Source: Parapedobacter tibetensis (GTDB lineage: Bacteria; Bacteroidota; Bacteroidia; Sphingobacteriales; Sphingobacteriaceae). From it: 64,000 bases of DNA. The position numbers and the translations under genes are program-made. The stretch is taken from positions 1 to 64,000 of the forward strand of contig NZ_JAMXBE010000003.1 in NCBI RefSeq assembly GCF_024704835.1. The letters run 5' to 3'. The stretch's first letter is position 1. Every line of letters starts with the position of its first letter. Under the pieces are notes generated by a model that did no database searches, had not been told where the DNA came from, and saw nothing but the letters and a program-made list of their open reading frames with translations. Shown in pieces: positions 53,874 to 62,952 of this stretch.

Positions 53874-53998
53874 CGTAATAATCCTAAATCAGCACACCGA
53901 TTGGAAAAACTCGGCCTATGGATATATAAAGGAGTCCGGATTATGATCCTAATGCGTAATTCGTTGGTTATTTCGACAACATTCAATTACTTTGTAAC

Positions 53999-54133
53999 AT
54001 GGCTTTATTAACCATCAAAGTTCCGCAAAACGCTAAATCCCGCATTACCGAGTTCGTGAAGGAACTTGGCGGCGAGGTTATTTTGCCTCGCTTCCATGCA
54101 ATCGGTGAACGCAGATTGGGAAAGAAGCATTAA
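53999..54133 (+). CDS. Small antitoxin-like protein, possibly truncated
   Basis: A 44-residue frame (MALLTIKVPQNAKSRITEFV, KELGGEVILPRFHAIGERRL). The first 28 residues look like the start of a ribbon-helix-helix-like small protein of Bacteroidota toxin-antitoxin loci; the rest does not. There is no toxin gene behind it. Probably a remnant. Confidence 0.35.
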   Translation: MALLTIKVPQNAKSRITEFVKELGGEVILPRFHAIGERRLGKKH

Positions 54134-54153
54134 ACTTGGGGGTTGAAGTTTAA

Positions 54154-55104
54154 TCAGTGGCTAAGACGGTTTATAGAGGCGATGAGTTTACGGATTTGTC
54201 CTAGTGCGTCCTCAAATGAAAGCGTCGTTCCGTCCGGTGCATAAGACATGCCCCCGACAAAACGGTTATATTCCGACCGGTATTCCTGATCGCTATCCAA
54301 AATGCCCAACATAATGTCGAACTTTTCCCGGATGGATAGGCCGGTGATGGTGACTGATCGATAATCATCCGCATCGAGTGTCTTGATTAGTAAAGATTCG
54401 AATGATGGATGTGCCAAGGTGCGGTCGCTCAATATAGCTAAATCATGGATATGGCGTACAATATCGGGATCGTCATCGTTCTCGCCACGCACCCTGTCAG
54501 GTATCCTCCAGACCAAAGCACTGATTTTGTCGCAGGCGTTTTCTACCGGATCGAGACAGGCTATGGTGCCAACTTCGGGCTCCCGCTTCGCAACGTCATG
54601 GAACAATGAACTCACCGGATGGTACGAGGCTGGCAAAATCAGATCAGCTACGGTAAACTCAACCTTTAGGTGAGGTCTTAACGCCTCCTGCTTACTGAAA
54701 AGTGTCGGATAGGTTAGCTCAAGAGCAAAAAACCGATTGCCATTCCGCGCCGTCACTTTTTTCGGATCTACTTTCAAAAACTTATCCACACATTGGATGA
54801 CTGTTGCCTTGAAACCGGAAAGTAGCTTGCGTTGGCGTGTAGGGCTTTCTGCCGCAAGGCTTGGCGATACAACCCGGTAGTCAACGTCCTCACTGAACCG
54901 CTGGAGCAACCGATGGGCTTTGGAGAGCGCCGTACCTCCAGAAAATATCAATTGGAAATCACGATGGGCAACGGATGCTAGCCGGGATATAATCTGCGTA
55001 ACGTACCAGTCTTTCTCGACAAATGCCGGACGGATCCCCATGAGGACGGCGACCTCTTCGATGATGTCCTTATCTGGAAATCCGTTCATATCGGATGGAC
55101 ACAT
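54154..55104 (-). CDS. AbiEii/AbiGii-type nucleotidyltransferase toxin
   Basis: A 316-residue protein from ATG 55104 (MCPSDMNGFPDKDIIEEVAV); a TTG four codons earlier is also possible. The nucleotidyltransferase signature is intact: LIFSGGTALSKAHRLLQRFS, EDVDYRVVSP (GG-S...D-x-D). The C-terminal half is helical (CDKISALVWRIPDRVRGEN, DIVRHIHDLAILSDRTL). Such toxins modify nucleotides or tRNA and arrest growth. It overlaps the DUF6088 gene by 35 bp, forming a complete pair. Confidence 0.85.
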   Translation of the reverse strand: MCPSDMNGFPDKDIIEEVAVLMGIRPAFVEKDWYVTQIISRLASVAHRDFQLIFSGGTALSKAHRLLQRFSEDVDYRVVSPSLAAESPTRQRKLLSGFKATVIQCVDKFLKVDPKKVTARNGNRFFALELTYPTLFSKQEALRPHLKVEFTVADLILPASYHPVSSLFHDVAKREPEVGTIACLDPVENACDKISALVWRIPDRVRGENDDDPDIVRHIHDLAILSDRTLAHPSFESLLIKTLDADDYRSVTITGLSIREKFDIMLGILDSDQEYRSEYNRFVGGMSYAPDGTTLSFEDALGQIRKLIASINRLSH

Positions 55105-55486
55105 CTTTGAAACCAATTTTGCGGCTGACCCTGCCCGTTACGCCAATCAACCTCCCCGTAGGAACCTGGGTGGAGCGACCAGCTTCATAATCCAGCTCGG
55201 CACGAGTAGGAATGACTTTCTCACCCAATCGATCCAGCGCCTCTTTGGCTAGCACAGGTATAGGGCTGATGGGTAGGACATCACCTGTCAATGCCGACAC
55301 CCGCGCTTTCGCGTAGAGTCCATAACCGATCTTCACGATTTTTCCCTGTGCTACCAATTGCCTAAGCGCCCTGCCCACTTGGTCATAACCTCCCAAATCC
55401 ACGAAGTCTTCCCGAAGCAGGACACTGGACTTTTTGCGGGTAATCCTAGCAAAAATCCGATTAACTATTGAACGCTTATTTTCCAT
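55070..55486 (-). CDS. DUF6088-type antitoxin of the AbiEii pair
   Basis: A 138-residue protein from ATG 55486 (MENKRSIVNRIFARITRKKS); an upstream open frame is not protein-like. A winged-helix-like first half (LREDFVDLGGYDQVGRALRQ, LVAQGKIVKIGYGLYAKARV) and a second half ending RVSRKIGFKDVSIRYERISR, as in DUF6088 proteins that precede AbiEii-like toxins. It probably represses the operon and neutralises the toxin. Confidence 0.85.
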   Translation of the reverse strand: MENKRSIVNRIFARITRKKSSVLLREDFVDLGGYDQVGRALRQLVAQGKIVKIGYGLYAKARVSALTGDVLPISPIPVLAKEALDRLGEKVIPTRAELDYEAGRSTQVPTGRLIGVTGRVSRKIGFKDVSIRYERISR

Positions 55487-55559
55487 TGTATTACAGTCAC
55501 TTTCAATTACAAAAATACGACATTTAGTTAGAACATACAAATGTATGTGAAATCCTGAA

Positions 55560-55763
55560 CATCCGAAGCCGCAGGCAGCAGGGGCCTCGTTGCTTCCCCC
55601 TATTGCCATCCAAAGGTAGCTGCTGGAAATGTAAGGCATTACAGGAAGGCGGAAGGTAGTGGATTTGGATAAAAGGGTTGTTTGATAAATTTACATTTAC
55701 GACATTCGTTAGCAAACAATATAGCCATAAAGCTAACAACCTCATGGAGAAGACAGTTGCCGG
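55560..55763 (+). repeat. Dispersed repeat, copy C (complete)
   Basis: The longest copy. The 5' module (CCGAAGCCGCAGGCAGCAGG to CATTACAGGAAGGCGGAAGG) is followed directly by the 3' module (GGATTTGGATAAAAGGGTTG to GACAGTTGCCGG) with the promoter pair GTTG...TACGACATTCG altered in the -7 box. After ATG 55744 a frame of 17 codons follows (MEKTVAGYRFFKQHWGN). Nothing else is recognised in 55487-55968. Confidence 0.7.
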
Positions 55764-55968
55764 CTACCGGTTCTTTAAGCAGCACTGGGGCAATTGATAT
55801 GCAACCGAAAGTTGAGGTGATGGTTTGATTGGCAGCGTGCCGACAATTAACCTTTAGCTTTTGTTTACGATTTCCGTAATAAATCGCAATCAAAAACTTG
55901 TATTCTAATTCTTTCATATTCAAATACAATTTACTATGTTTGTTAGCAAATAGTCACTGAAAAATATA

Positions 55969-57021
55969 ATGAACCAACCTACTAAATTTGAAAAGCAACT
56001 TTTTGCCGATATCGTTAAGTTGATTGAAGAAAGCAAGCAACAGCTTGCCCAAACCGCAAATAGCACACTAACTTATCTTTATTGGAGAGTCGGCAAACGT
56101 GTAAACGAAGATTTCCTTGCCGAAAAAAGAGCAGCTTATGGACAACGAATCATTGCAACATTGTCAGATGGCCTAGTACAGCGATACGGCAATAACTTTT
56201 CGGAGAAGAACCTTAGACGAATGATGCAGTTTGCCTCGGTTTTTTCGGACGAACAAATTGTCGTATCGGCGATACGACAATTGAGTTGGACGCATTTCAT
56301 TGCGTTGATTCCATTGAAAAGTGAACTTCAACGGGAATTCTATTTGGAACTATGCAAAGCGGAAGCGTGGAACGTAAAGACGCTCCGAGATAAAATAAAT
56401 AGCATGCTCTATGAACGAACCGCCATTAGCAAACAACCCGATGAATTAATCAAGCAGGAACTGCAAGCACTTCGTGAAGAAAACAAAATGAGCCCTGATC
56501 TCATCTTTCGAGATCCTTATCCATTGGATTTCCTAAATCTAAAAGACACATATAGTGAAAGGCATCTAGAGGATGCGATCTTGAGGGAACTGGAGCGGTT
56601 TATCCTCGAATTGGGACAAGGGTTCAGCTTCGTGGAACGCCAAAAGCGCATGATTATCGATGGAGAAGATTTCAAATTGGATTTGCTGTTTTACCACCGG
56701 AAACTCAAGAGGCTTATTGCGGTCGAGTTGAAATTAGGTCGCTTCAAAGCCGCCTATAAAGGCCAGATGGAACTTTATTTAAGATGGTTGGAACGATACG
56801 AAATGGAAGAGGGTGAAAACACACCATTAGGACTGATTCTTTGTGCCGAAGGCAACCACGAACAAGTGGAACTCCTTCAACTCGATAGAGTCGGCATCAA
56901 GGTTTCCGAATATCTTACCCAACTACCGAGTAAAAAACTGCTAAAGGAAAAATTACACCAAGCTATTGAGGTGTCCAAAAAGCACATCGAGAATAAGCTT
57001 AAGCAGGAAGATAAATCCTAA
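55969..57021 (+). CDS. DUF1016 / PDDEXK nuclease-domain protein (YhcG-like)
   Basis: A 350-residue protein. The DUF1016 N-terminal half (about 10-165: TYLYWRVGKRVNEDFLAEKR, LSDGLVQRYGNNFSEKNLRR, LSWTHFIALIPLKSELQREF) is followed by a PD-(D/E)XK nuclease domain. In that domain EDFKLDLLFYHRKLKRLIAV and ELKLGRFKAAYKGQMELYLR give the D-(x)n-E-x-K core. Members sit in defence islands and mobile-element contexts. It is complete and stands alone, downstream of repeat copy C. Confidence 0.88.
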   Translation: MNQPTKFEKQLFADIVKLIEESKQQLAQTANSTLTYLYWRVGKRVNEDFLAEKRAAYGQRIIATLSDGLVQRYGNNFSEKNLRRMMQFASVFSDEQIVVSAIRQLSWTHFIALIPLKSELQREFYLELCKAEAWNVKTLRDKINSMLYERTAISKQPDELIKQELQALREENKMSPDLIFRDPYPLDFLNLKDTYSERHLEDAILRELERFILELGQGFSFVERQKRMIIDGEDFKLDLLFYHRKLKRLIAVELKLGRFKAAYKGQMELYLRWLERYEMEEGENTPLGLILCAEGNHEQVELLQLDRVGIKVSEYLTQLPSKKLLKEKLHQAIEVSKKHIENKLKQEDKS

Positions 57022-57068
57022 CGCAACGATGCCGAGTCAAAGCCGGAATAGCTTGGGTTTTCTTTTAT

Positions 57069-57118
57069 CCGAAGCCGAGGCAGCGGATGGAAATGTAAGG
57101 AAGATTACGGGTAAACAG
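57069..57118. repeat. Dispersed repeat, copy G (short)
   Basis: CCGAAGCCGAGGCAGCGGAT, GGAAATGTAAGGAAGATTAC, GGGTAAACAGAT. The first and middle blocks match copies A and C; the end is diverged. Confidence 0.5.
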
Positions 57119-57132
57119 ATTGAAGTTTTAAG

Positions 57133-57460
57133 ATGCCAAAGTTCTATGAATATTTTGTTTGATTGTTCTATTTTATTCAAATGAGCACGAACCTATCCAT
57201 GTACATGGAAAATACAATGGTAGGGAGAGCAAAGCGGAGATAATCATAGAGAACGGTGTAATTGTTGCGATAGCCATCAAAGAAGTACGGGGCAAAGCCC
57301 CACTTGACAGTAGAACAATGAAGAGGTTTCAACGGTTGGTAGAGGTAAAGAAGATATTGTGAAGAAATGGATTGATTTTTTTGTATACAACCGAGAAATT
57401 TCGGCGGAAACAATACAGCTGTTGAGGCTCTCATTGCGCCACTGGATCTGTATCAATTGA
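57133..57460 (+). pseudogene. DUF4160 gene with two frameshifts
   Basis: ATG 57133 gives MPKFYEYFV, then TGA. The next frame continues LIVLFYSNEHEPIHVHGKYN, SKAEIIIENGVIVAIAIKEV and PLDSRTMKRFQRLVEVKK. A third frame resumes DIVKKWIDFFVYNREISAET. Joined, it is a full DUF4160 protein (FYSNEHxPxHVHxxY motif). The first shift lies in a TTTTG/TTTG stretch and the second after KK, so sequencing error is possible. DUF4160 proteins usually pair with DUF2442; none follows. Confidence 0.6.
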
Positions 57461-57586
57461 TACACTTTAGAAAGGTTGTCAGCACAGGGCTGATAAATAT
57501 ATTCCAGCTTCCCGTGTAATTTGCCTATTTACGTTTTGCACATCTTTGCATATTATTTTGTATTTTTGAAGATAAAAGGATTTCAT

Positions 57587-57865
57587 ATGCAAACAACATA
57601 TCGTTTAAAGGCAAAAGACATCAGCATGTCACTCCTCAAATCCTTGAAAACCTTATTCGAAGGACAGGAAGTGGAGATTATAGTCAAATCTGTTGAGCAA
57701 AAAAAAGGAAATTTGACAGCCGATGCTTACAACGGATTATTGCAGATGGTAAAAGATAATCGCCAAAAAGCACCGGTAGTGCCCCAGGATATAGACATAC
57801 GAGGAATGATTGATGATGCCCATAACCCCGAAGGGCTCAGCGAAGCTAATCCTGGGAATATCTGA
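57587..57865 (+). CDS. Antitoxin-like small protein
   Basis: A 92-residue protein starting at ATG 57587 (MQTTYRLKAKDISMSLLKSL); the frame is open to 57521. An N-terminal DNA-binding-like segment and LFEGQEVEIIVKSVEQKKGN, then an acidic flexible tail. This is the layout of antitoxins that precede PIN toxins (the next gene starts MNYIDTDV, a PIN-type beginning). Confidence 0.5.
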   Translation: MQTTYRLKAKDISMSLLKSLKTLFEGQEVEIIVKSVEQKKGNLTADAYNGLLQMVKDNRQKAPVVPQDIDIRGMIDDAHNPEGLSEANPGNI

Positions 57866-57866
57866 T

Positions 57867-58100
57867 ATGAATTATATAGATACCGATGTTTCGGCTAAGG
57901 TGAAATTCCTAACCGAGCGCTTTACTGATGCGTTCCCCATCAATGAAGTCATCGAGATAACGGTTGTTAAAACAACCCCTATCCTCGCACCGAGCTACTT
58001 GTTCTTCCCCGATACCACGGAAAGCAAACAGATTGAAAGCGCCATGGAAACGTATGGGGTAAGGCCGGAATCCTCAAATCTCCTCAAGGATAAGTGGTAG
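57867..58100 (+). pseudogene. Chimeric short gene: PIN-like start fused to an unrelated tail
   Basis: A 77-residue frame starting two bases after the antitoxin-like stop. The first eight residues (MNYIDTDV) are those of PIN toxins (xxYxDTxV). The remainder (SAKVKFLTERFTDAFPINEV, ILAPSYLFFPDTTESKQIES, YGVRPESSNLLKDKW) is a different protein's C-terminus that I do not recognise. It is probably the result of a deletion joining two genes in frame. Confidence 0.4.
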
Positions 58101-58169
58101 CTAACCAGTTGACCTATTATATCCAATAGTTTTCGTATTTTTGTATTTCACAGCGGAAAGGAGGCATAT

Positions 58170-58397
58170 ATGTATTCAGAAGCACGGAAATTACATTTAA
58201 TTGAAGAGTTGTTAAAAGTAAAGAGCGATACCGTTCTTGCCCAGGTGGAGGTCGTTCTAAAAAAAGCGAAAAAACCGGTTAAAACCCAAAGGCTTTCTCA
58301 GAAGTACGCTGGTTCGTTAAACCTAACCGGTGATCAATATGCTGATTTTCAAAACCAAGAAACGGAAGGACGCAAAGAGTGGGAAAGGGATATTTGA
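58170..58397 (+). CDS. Antitoxin of a PIN toxin pair
   Basis: A 75-residue protein (MYSEARKLHLIEELLKVKSD, TVLAQVEVVLKKAKKPVKTQ, then a charged tail). Its helical first half and proximity to the toxin fit the antitoxins of PIN pairs. It overlaps the toxin start by 19 bp. Confidence 0.7.
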   Translation: MYSEARKLHLIEELLKVKSDTVLAQVEVVLKKAKKPVKTQRLSQKYAGSLNLTGDQYADFQNQETEGRKEWERDI

Positions 58398-58765
58398 TTG
58401 ATACCAATACGGCCATTGATTACCTGGATGATAAGCTGCCGCAAAAAGGCATGCAGTTTATGCATAAAGTGATCGACAACGTACCCCTGGCACCTGTCAT
58501 TACTAAGATCGAAGTTTTGCGATATAATGCACCTGAAAACGCCTACAAGGTCTTAACTGATTTTATGGCAGATAGTACCGTGCTTGATTTGGACAACCAA
58601 GTCGTTGATGAAACCATTACAATCTGTAAGACCCATCGCATTAAACTACCTGATGCCATCATTGCTGCTACAGCTTCTGTATTTAAGCTACAGTTATTGA
58701 CCAGAAACGTGTCAGACTTCCATCATATAAAAGGGTTGAAAGTGGTAAACCCACATGACTTGTGA
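58379..58765 (+). CDS. VapC-family PIN-domain toxin
   Basis: A 128-residue protein starting at GTG 58379 (GKGYLIDTNTAIDYLDDKLP). All four acidic PIN positions are visible: D in LIDTN, E in ITKIEVLRY, D in LPDAIIAAT and D in TRNVSDFHH. These proteins are Mg-dependent ribonucleases, often cutting tRNA or rRNA. Coupled to the antitoxin by overlap; both look intact. Confidence 0.88.
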   Translation: MGKGYLIDTNTAIDYLDDKLPQKGMQFMHKVIDNVPLAPVITKIEVLRYNAPENAYKVLTDFMADSTVLDLDNQVVDETITICKTHRIKLPDAIIAATASVFKLQLLTRNVSDFHHIKGLKVVNPHDL

Positions 58766-58815
58766 TGTGAGGATTTTTGCTGTTTTAAAGTTGCAGCAAT
58801 TAAACCATGCTCATG

Positions 58816-59052
58816 CTAGTTTTCAATTATTTCCGCAAGTCTTTCTTTAGCCCAATCATTTTCAGGATTTAATTCTAAAATCTCATTAAATTTTTTGATT
58901 GCTTCGCTTTTAAGTCCTACACTGAGATAGACATCAGCAAGAGTACCTAAGGTATGCCATGATTCTGGATTATTGACCACCATTAATTTTAATACATCAA
59001 TAGCGTGGTTATATTCTTTGGCTGTACGGTATTTACTTGCCAAATTATTCAA
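58816..59052 (-). pseudogene. C-terminal tetratricopeptide-repeat fragment
   Basis: 78 residues from TTG 59052: YRTAKEYNHAIDVLKLMVVN, NPESWHTLGTLADVYLSVGL, KSEAIKKFNEILELNPENDW. Two TPR units with the usual W/G/Y/A/P pattern. The frame is open upstream but has no good start, and the protein-like signal ends at about 59052, so it is the tail of a larger protein. Confidence 0.5.
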
Positions 59053-59535
59053 AAGACGACCTTCAACATTTCCATCTCCACCGCACGTGGTATTATCATT
59101 GTCAAAACAGCCGGTTCATTCATTAATAAGTACTATGTCCCTGTATTTGATGCAAGGACATTATTGAAGGAGATGCAGGAGCCAGAGAATTGAATAGGTT
59201 CATTGGTCGTGGAGCCCATCGCGAAGGCCATAGTGCTAAAGGAAGAACTGGATATACGGGAACTTGGCAAGCTAGCTAGATATTAGGCACAACATTTAAA
59301 AATATTCGAAATTGAGCACGGTGTTGTGATTTGCTTTATTACTCATGGCGTGTTTATTTTTCAACGGCATTCGTGAGCTCCCTATGGTCGGTTCTTTGAT
59401 TTATTGATATTGGCAACAGCTGTCATCATAACATCATTAGCCAAAACACTATTGAGTTGTTAAAAATGTTAAAAGGCTATCAGTATGACCGTTGGCGTGA
59501 TAGATTTGCCATAAGTAAACTTAACTATCGACGCT
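59053..59535 (+). other. Gene scars, no intact gene
   Basis: The plus strand at 59060-59193 reads NISISTARGIIIVKTAGSFI and NKYYVPVFDARTLLKEMQEP, ending TGA 59193. A second piece, EPIAKAIVLKEELDIRELGK, follows and ends at about 59285. Neither was identified. The rest (59286-59535) shows nothing assignable. Confidence 0.3.
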
Positions 59536-60687
59536 ATGACAAACTGGCCAACCCTCGGGATAATTTGTATCGCCATCATCTCCTCGGCAGGAAGCACCAA
59601 TAAAGCCCACGCTGTTTCGCCAGACAGTTGCCTTATTGTGGGTGAACTGATCGGTGCAAAAAGAAAGAATGTCATCCTCTTCAAAGCGAGTGAAAGTCCA
59701 TTGGTTCATCGGATAACCATACCGGTGATCGGGAATGCATTTCGCTACAAAATGGAAAGCAGCCACCCCGAGGCTTATATGGTGGTACCTGAAGACGACT
59801 TTTTGGAAGGGCCGATGAGGCCAATGATCATCTTCACCGAAGGTACCGTAACGTTAAAACTTCATCCGGTATCGCGGTATGAAGAGAACCGGGTCAATGG
59901 CGGTTCGCTGAATCAAGAATATCAGCGATACCAAGCAAGCTTGCGCCAAACATTTAGGGAAAAGTGGGCAACGACAGTTCGACTTTGGGAGGCTGTAGAA
60001 GCGGATAGCCTGAAAAAGGATGAAGCATTGGCCTTGGATTCCGTATTGAGGAGTGAGACATTGGATTGGGAATTTCAGTATGTATCGAACAACCGCACGT
60101 TGGTTTCGTACTACATCCTGAAAAACTATGCGATGCTTAATGCGGATGAAAAACACATTTTTTCGCGGGTTAAGGAACTGTATCCGGCTTTTGTGTCTGC
60201 TTTTCCGAACCATCCCTATACTTCCTTGATTGGATTCATCGTGAAAGGTAAAACCTCCCTCGAAGATGAAAGACGCTTCATTGACTTTGAAGCGGAAGAT
60301 CTTGAAGGAAATGCAGTGGATTTGCAGAGTCTTTTGGCGCCCAAAGCTACCTTGATCAATTTTTGGGCATCGTGGTGCGGGCCCTGTATTATCAAAACAC
60401 GGACGATGCTCCCTATTTATGAAAAATTTAAAAATAAGGGATTTGACATCATCAACGTGGCAAGGGAATTTGACAATACCGATGCGCTAAAGAACCTACT
60501 GGAAAGGGAGAATCATTTATGGAAGACGAACCTTGTGGATCTGAACGGCAAATATTCGATATGGGAAAAATATACGATCAATACGCGCGCTGGTATGATG
60601 GTGCTGATAGACGGCTATGGCAACGTACTGGCCGTGGATCCGACAGCCGACCAAGTAAACGACATTCTGGCAGGTCTAGCGATGTAA
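59536..60687 (+). CDS. TlpA-like thioredoxin-fold protein with a DUF4369-type N-terminal half
   Basis: A 383-residue exported protein (signal peptide to about residue 26). The first half (VGELIGAKRKNVILFKASES, YKMESSHPEAYMVVPEDDFL) resembles the DUF4369-type domain of Bacteroidota TlpA proteins. A helical linker follows, then the thioredoxin domain with INFWASWCGPCIIKTRTMLP, C281/C284. Family members reduce disulphides in the periplasm. It stands alone between the scars and the aldo/keto reductase gene. Confidence 0.82.
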   Translation: MTNWPTLGIICIAIISSAGSTNKAHAVSPDSCLIVGELIGAKRKNVILFKASESPLVHRITIPVIGNAFRYKMESSHPEAYMVVPEDDFLEGPMRPMIIFTEGTVTLKLHPVSRYEENRVNGGSLNQEYQRYQASLRQTFREKWATTVRLWEAVEADSLKKDEALALDSVLRSETLDWEFQYVSNNRTLVSYYILKNYAMLNADEKHIFSRVKELYPAFVSAFPNHPYTSLIGFIVKGKTSLEDERRFIDFEAEDLEGNAVDLQSLLAPKATLINFWASWCGPCIIKTRTMLPIYEKFKNKGFDIINVAREFDNTDALKNLLERENHLWKTNLVDLNGKYSIWEKYTINTRAGMMVLIDGYGNVLAVDPTADQVNDILAGLAM

Positions 60688-60850
60688 AAAAAGGTGTTTT
60701 TGGTATATTAGATAGATGCGAAAACAAGCTTACGCGGCACTAACCTCGGGGAAAATAGAACGTAACGTTTGGGGAGCTGCTGAACGACGCCACCAAACAA
60801 TACCGGCAGGTAACTTGTTGGGATTGGCAAGGAATCAACATATAAGCATT

Positions 60851-61852
60851 ATGGCAACATGGATAAAAGACGGCGCGTTCCATCTAAACGAAAAGCTGGG
60901 ATTAGGCGGCGGGCCGATAGGCACCGCATTCGAGAAAATAACGAAGGACAACGCCCTGGAAATCTTAGAGAAAGCATGGGATTCGGGCATCCGATACTAC
61001 GATACCTCACCTTGGTACGGACTAACTAAAAGTGAGCGTATTTTTGGAGAATACCTAAAAGATAAGCCCCGTGATGAATTCGTGTTTTCGACGAAAGTGG
61101 GCAGGCTATTCCACGAGGTGCCCGACGATGAAGTGCCGGAAACCATGTGGCTGGACCCGCTCCCTTATGACTTCCGCCATGATTATACAGGCGACGCCGT
61201 CAAAAAATCCATTGAAGACAGTCTTGAACGCACCGGATTAGCGCATATCGATATCGTATATGTGCACGATCTTTCTGAAGAACAGGTCGGTGACCGCTAT
61301 CCGCACTTTCTCAAGCAGGCTACAGCGGGTGCATTCAAAGTATTGAGTGATTACCGCCGCCAAGGCATCATCAAGGCCTGGGGGATGGGAGTCAATACGA
61401 TTGAGTCCATCCTGGATTGCTTGCAAACGGCTGATCCGGACATCTGCCTTTCGGCGACACAGTATTCCATTATCGATCACGAGGATGCCGTGGACCGGTT
61501 ATTGCCTGCGGTCAGGAAAGCTGGGGTGCAACTGGTATCTGGCGCTGGATACAATTCGGGCTTCATCGCCGGGCGTAACCGCTATAACTACAAGGATGTC
61601 ATACCCAAGGGATTTGAGGAGAGGAGAAATCATATCGATGTCATCGCCCGGAAACATGGTATTGATATCATAGCGGCAGCCCTCCATTTTGTTCTTGCGG
61701 CGGATGAATTCGTGTCAATCATACCCGGAGCAAGTAGCCCGGAGCAAATCGAATCGAATGTCCGGGCACTGCAAACCGAGGTACCCCTTGCCTTCTGGAA
61801 AGAACTGAAAACCGAAGGGCTGCTTTATGCGCAGGCTCAGGTGCCGGAATAA
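60851..61852 (+). CDS. Aldo/keto reductase family protein
   Basis: A 333-residue enzyme from ATG 60851 (MATWIKDGAFHLNEKLGLGG); the frame is open to 60716 but the extra N-terminus is not family-like. The (beta/alpha)8 AKR fold is recognised from IRYYDTSPWYGLTKSERIFG (D51 and Y56 catalytic), VFSTKVGRLF (catalytic K) and IDIVYVHDLS (H). It probably oxidises or reduces a sugar or pyridoxal-type aldehyde with NAD(P)H. Substrate unknown. Confidence 0.85.
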   Translation: MATWIKDGAFHLNEKLGLGGGPIGTAFEKITKDNALEILEKAWDSGIRYYDTSPWYGLTKSERIFGEYLKDKPRDEFVFSTKVGRLFHEVPDDEVPETMWLDPLPYDFRHDYTGDAVKKSIEDSLERTGLAHIDIVYVHDLSEEQVGDRYPHFLKQATAGAFKVLSDYRRQGIIKAWGMGVNTIESILDCLQTADPDICLSATQYSIIDHEDAVDRLLPAVRKAGVQLVSGAGYNSGFIAGRNRYNYKDVIPKGFEERRNHIDVIARKHGIDIIAAALHFVLAADEFVSIIPGASSPEQIESNVRALQTEVPLAFWKELKTEGLLYAQAQVPE

Positions 61853-61884
61853 AGGAAGCGAATATGCCCGAAGTGCTATAGTCA

Positions 61885-62838
61885 TTATCTCCACAACATG
61901 GTACCACTTGCAGGTTCAGCGTTGTTTTGTCCTTCGGCAATGATAGGAATGACATCTTGCGAAGGATCGTTGCCGACCTTGTACGTTTGGCCGTTAGCAG
62001 GAATGACATTTAAAATCCATTTGCCTTCATCAAACGTAGCGGGATAGTAATCCGCTGCCACCAGTAAGTTTTTACCATCTGGAGAAAAGACCGCTTCGCG
62101 CTCGGCTCGATCGCTTTCCGTTACTTGCACCAAGTCGCTGCCATCGCTATTCATGAGGTATATATGTTTGTCTATTCTTAACGAGATTTTTGATCCATCG
62201 CGACTGACATTCAAACCTCCCCATTCGTTGTAAGCCATTTCCTTAACGGGCGTGATGGATGTATAAGGCGGGTCGCTCCTGAGAACATATTTATCCTGGA
62301 ACGTAAATAGTATGCCATTGCCAGGCAGCCAGCGTACCTTGTCGCCCAAAGTTAGCTCTTCATCATTCACGCGGGGCAAATGATGCATGACATTACCATC
62401 TGTATCAATAATCACAATACCGTGATCAAAATCGGGCTGAATCAGGATACGCGATCGATCCGGGGACAACAAACCGGCAATGTTTCGATCTTCTCCGTTG
62501 ACCAGCTTATACTCGAATTCTTTTATCAAACTATTGTCGTTTGTATTGATCAGCCTGAATTTCACCTTGTCGGTAGCCCCCGCAATCTGCTCGGTTTCCA
62601 GTCTGATCTTTCCATCCTGACTCACATCCCAACCATTAAGCGAATAGTTATTATGATCGAAATAGATGGTTTTGCTGTTCGTCGCTAAATCAACCTGATA
62701 AATATGCTCTCCGAAATCGTAAAGTAGCTTACCGGACAGCTGATGACGCTGTGGTCCTGAGGTGTCCCCGCCACTACTACAAGCGATCGACAAGACGATG
62801 CAGGACAGCAAGCGTATGGAGTAGCGCAACTGCTTCAT
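61885..62838 (-). CDS. Lipoprotein with TolB-like beta-propeller repeats
   Basis: A 317-residue protein from ATG 62838 (MKQLRYSIRLLSCIVLSIAC, lipobox SIAC with the cysteine at residue 20); a start seven codons earlier exists. WD40-like/PD40 segments recur (KLLYDFGEHIYQVDLATNSK, LLSPDRSRILIQPDFDHGIV, VSRDGSKISLRIDKHIYLMN, FSPDGKNLLVAADYYP). Likely a surface or periplasmic binding propeller; partner unknown. Convergent with the aldo/keto reductase across 32 bp. Confidence 0.75.
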   Translation of the reverse strand: MKQLRYSIRLLSCIVLSIACSSGGDTSGPQRHQLSGKLLYDFGEHIYQVDLATNSKTIYFDHNNYSLNGWDVSQDGKIRLETEQIAGATDKVKFRLINTNDNSLIKEFEYKLVNGEDRNIAGLLSPDRSRILIQPDFDHGIVIIDTDGNVMHHLPRVNDEELTLGDKVRWLPGNGILFTFQDKYVLRSDPPYTSITPVKEMAYNEWGGLNVSRDGSKISLRIDKHIYLMNSDGSDLVQVTESDRAEREAVFSPDGKNLLVAADYYPATFDEGKWILNVIPANGQTYKVGNDPSQDVIPIIAEGQNNAEPASGTMLWR

Positions 62839-62952
62839 AATACAAAAATACATATTCAAAAATACATTTTTTTGCTTTCTTTATAAAAATAAGGACACGG
62901 TGAAGCAGGTTTGGTAGCAATGTGCTCATAGGCGTACCGGTTAATTGTTAGA

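Noticed and set aside
55639-55929. Minus-strand ORF of 96 residues
   Set aside because: Half of it is the antisense of repeat copy C.
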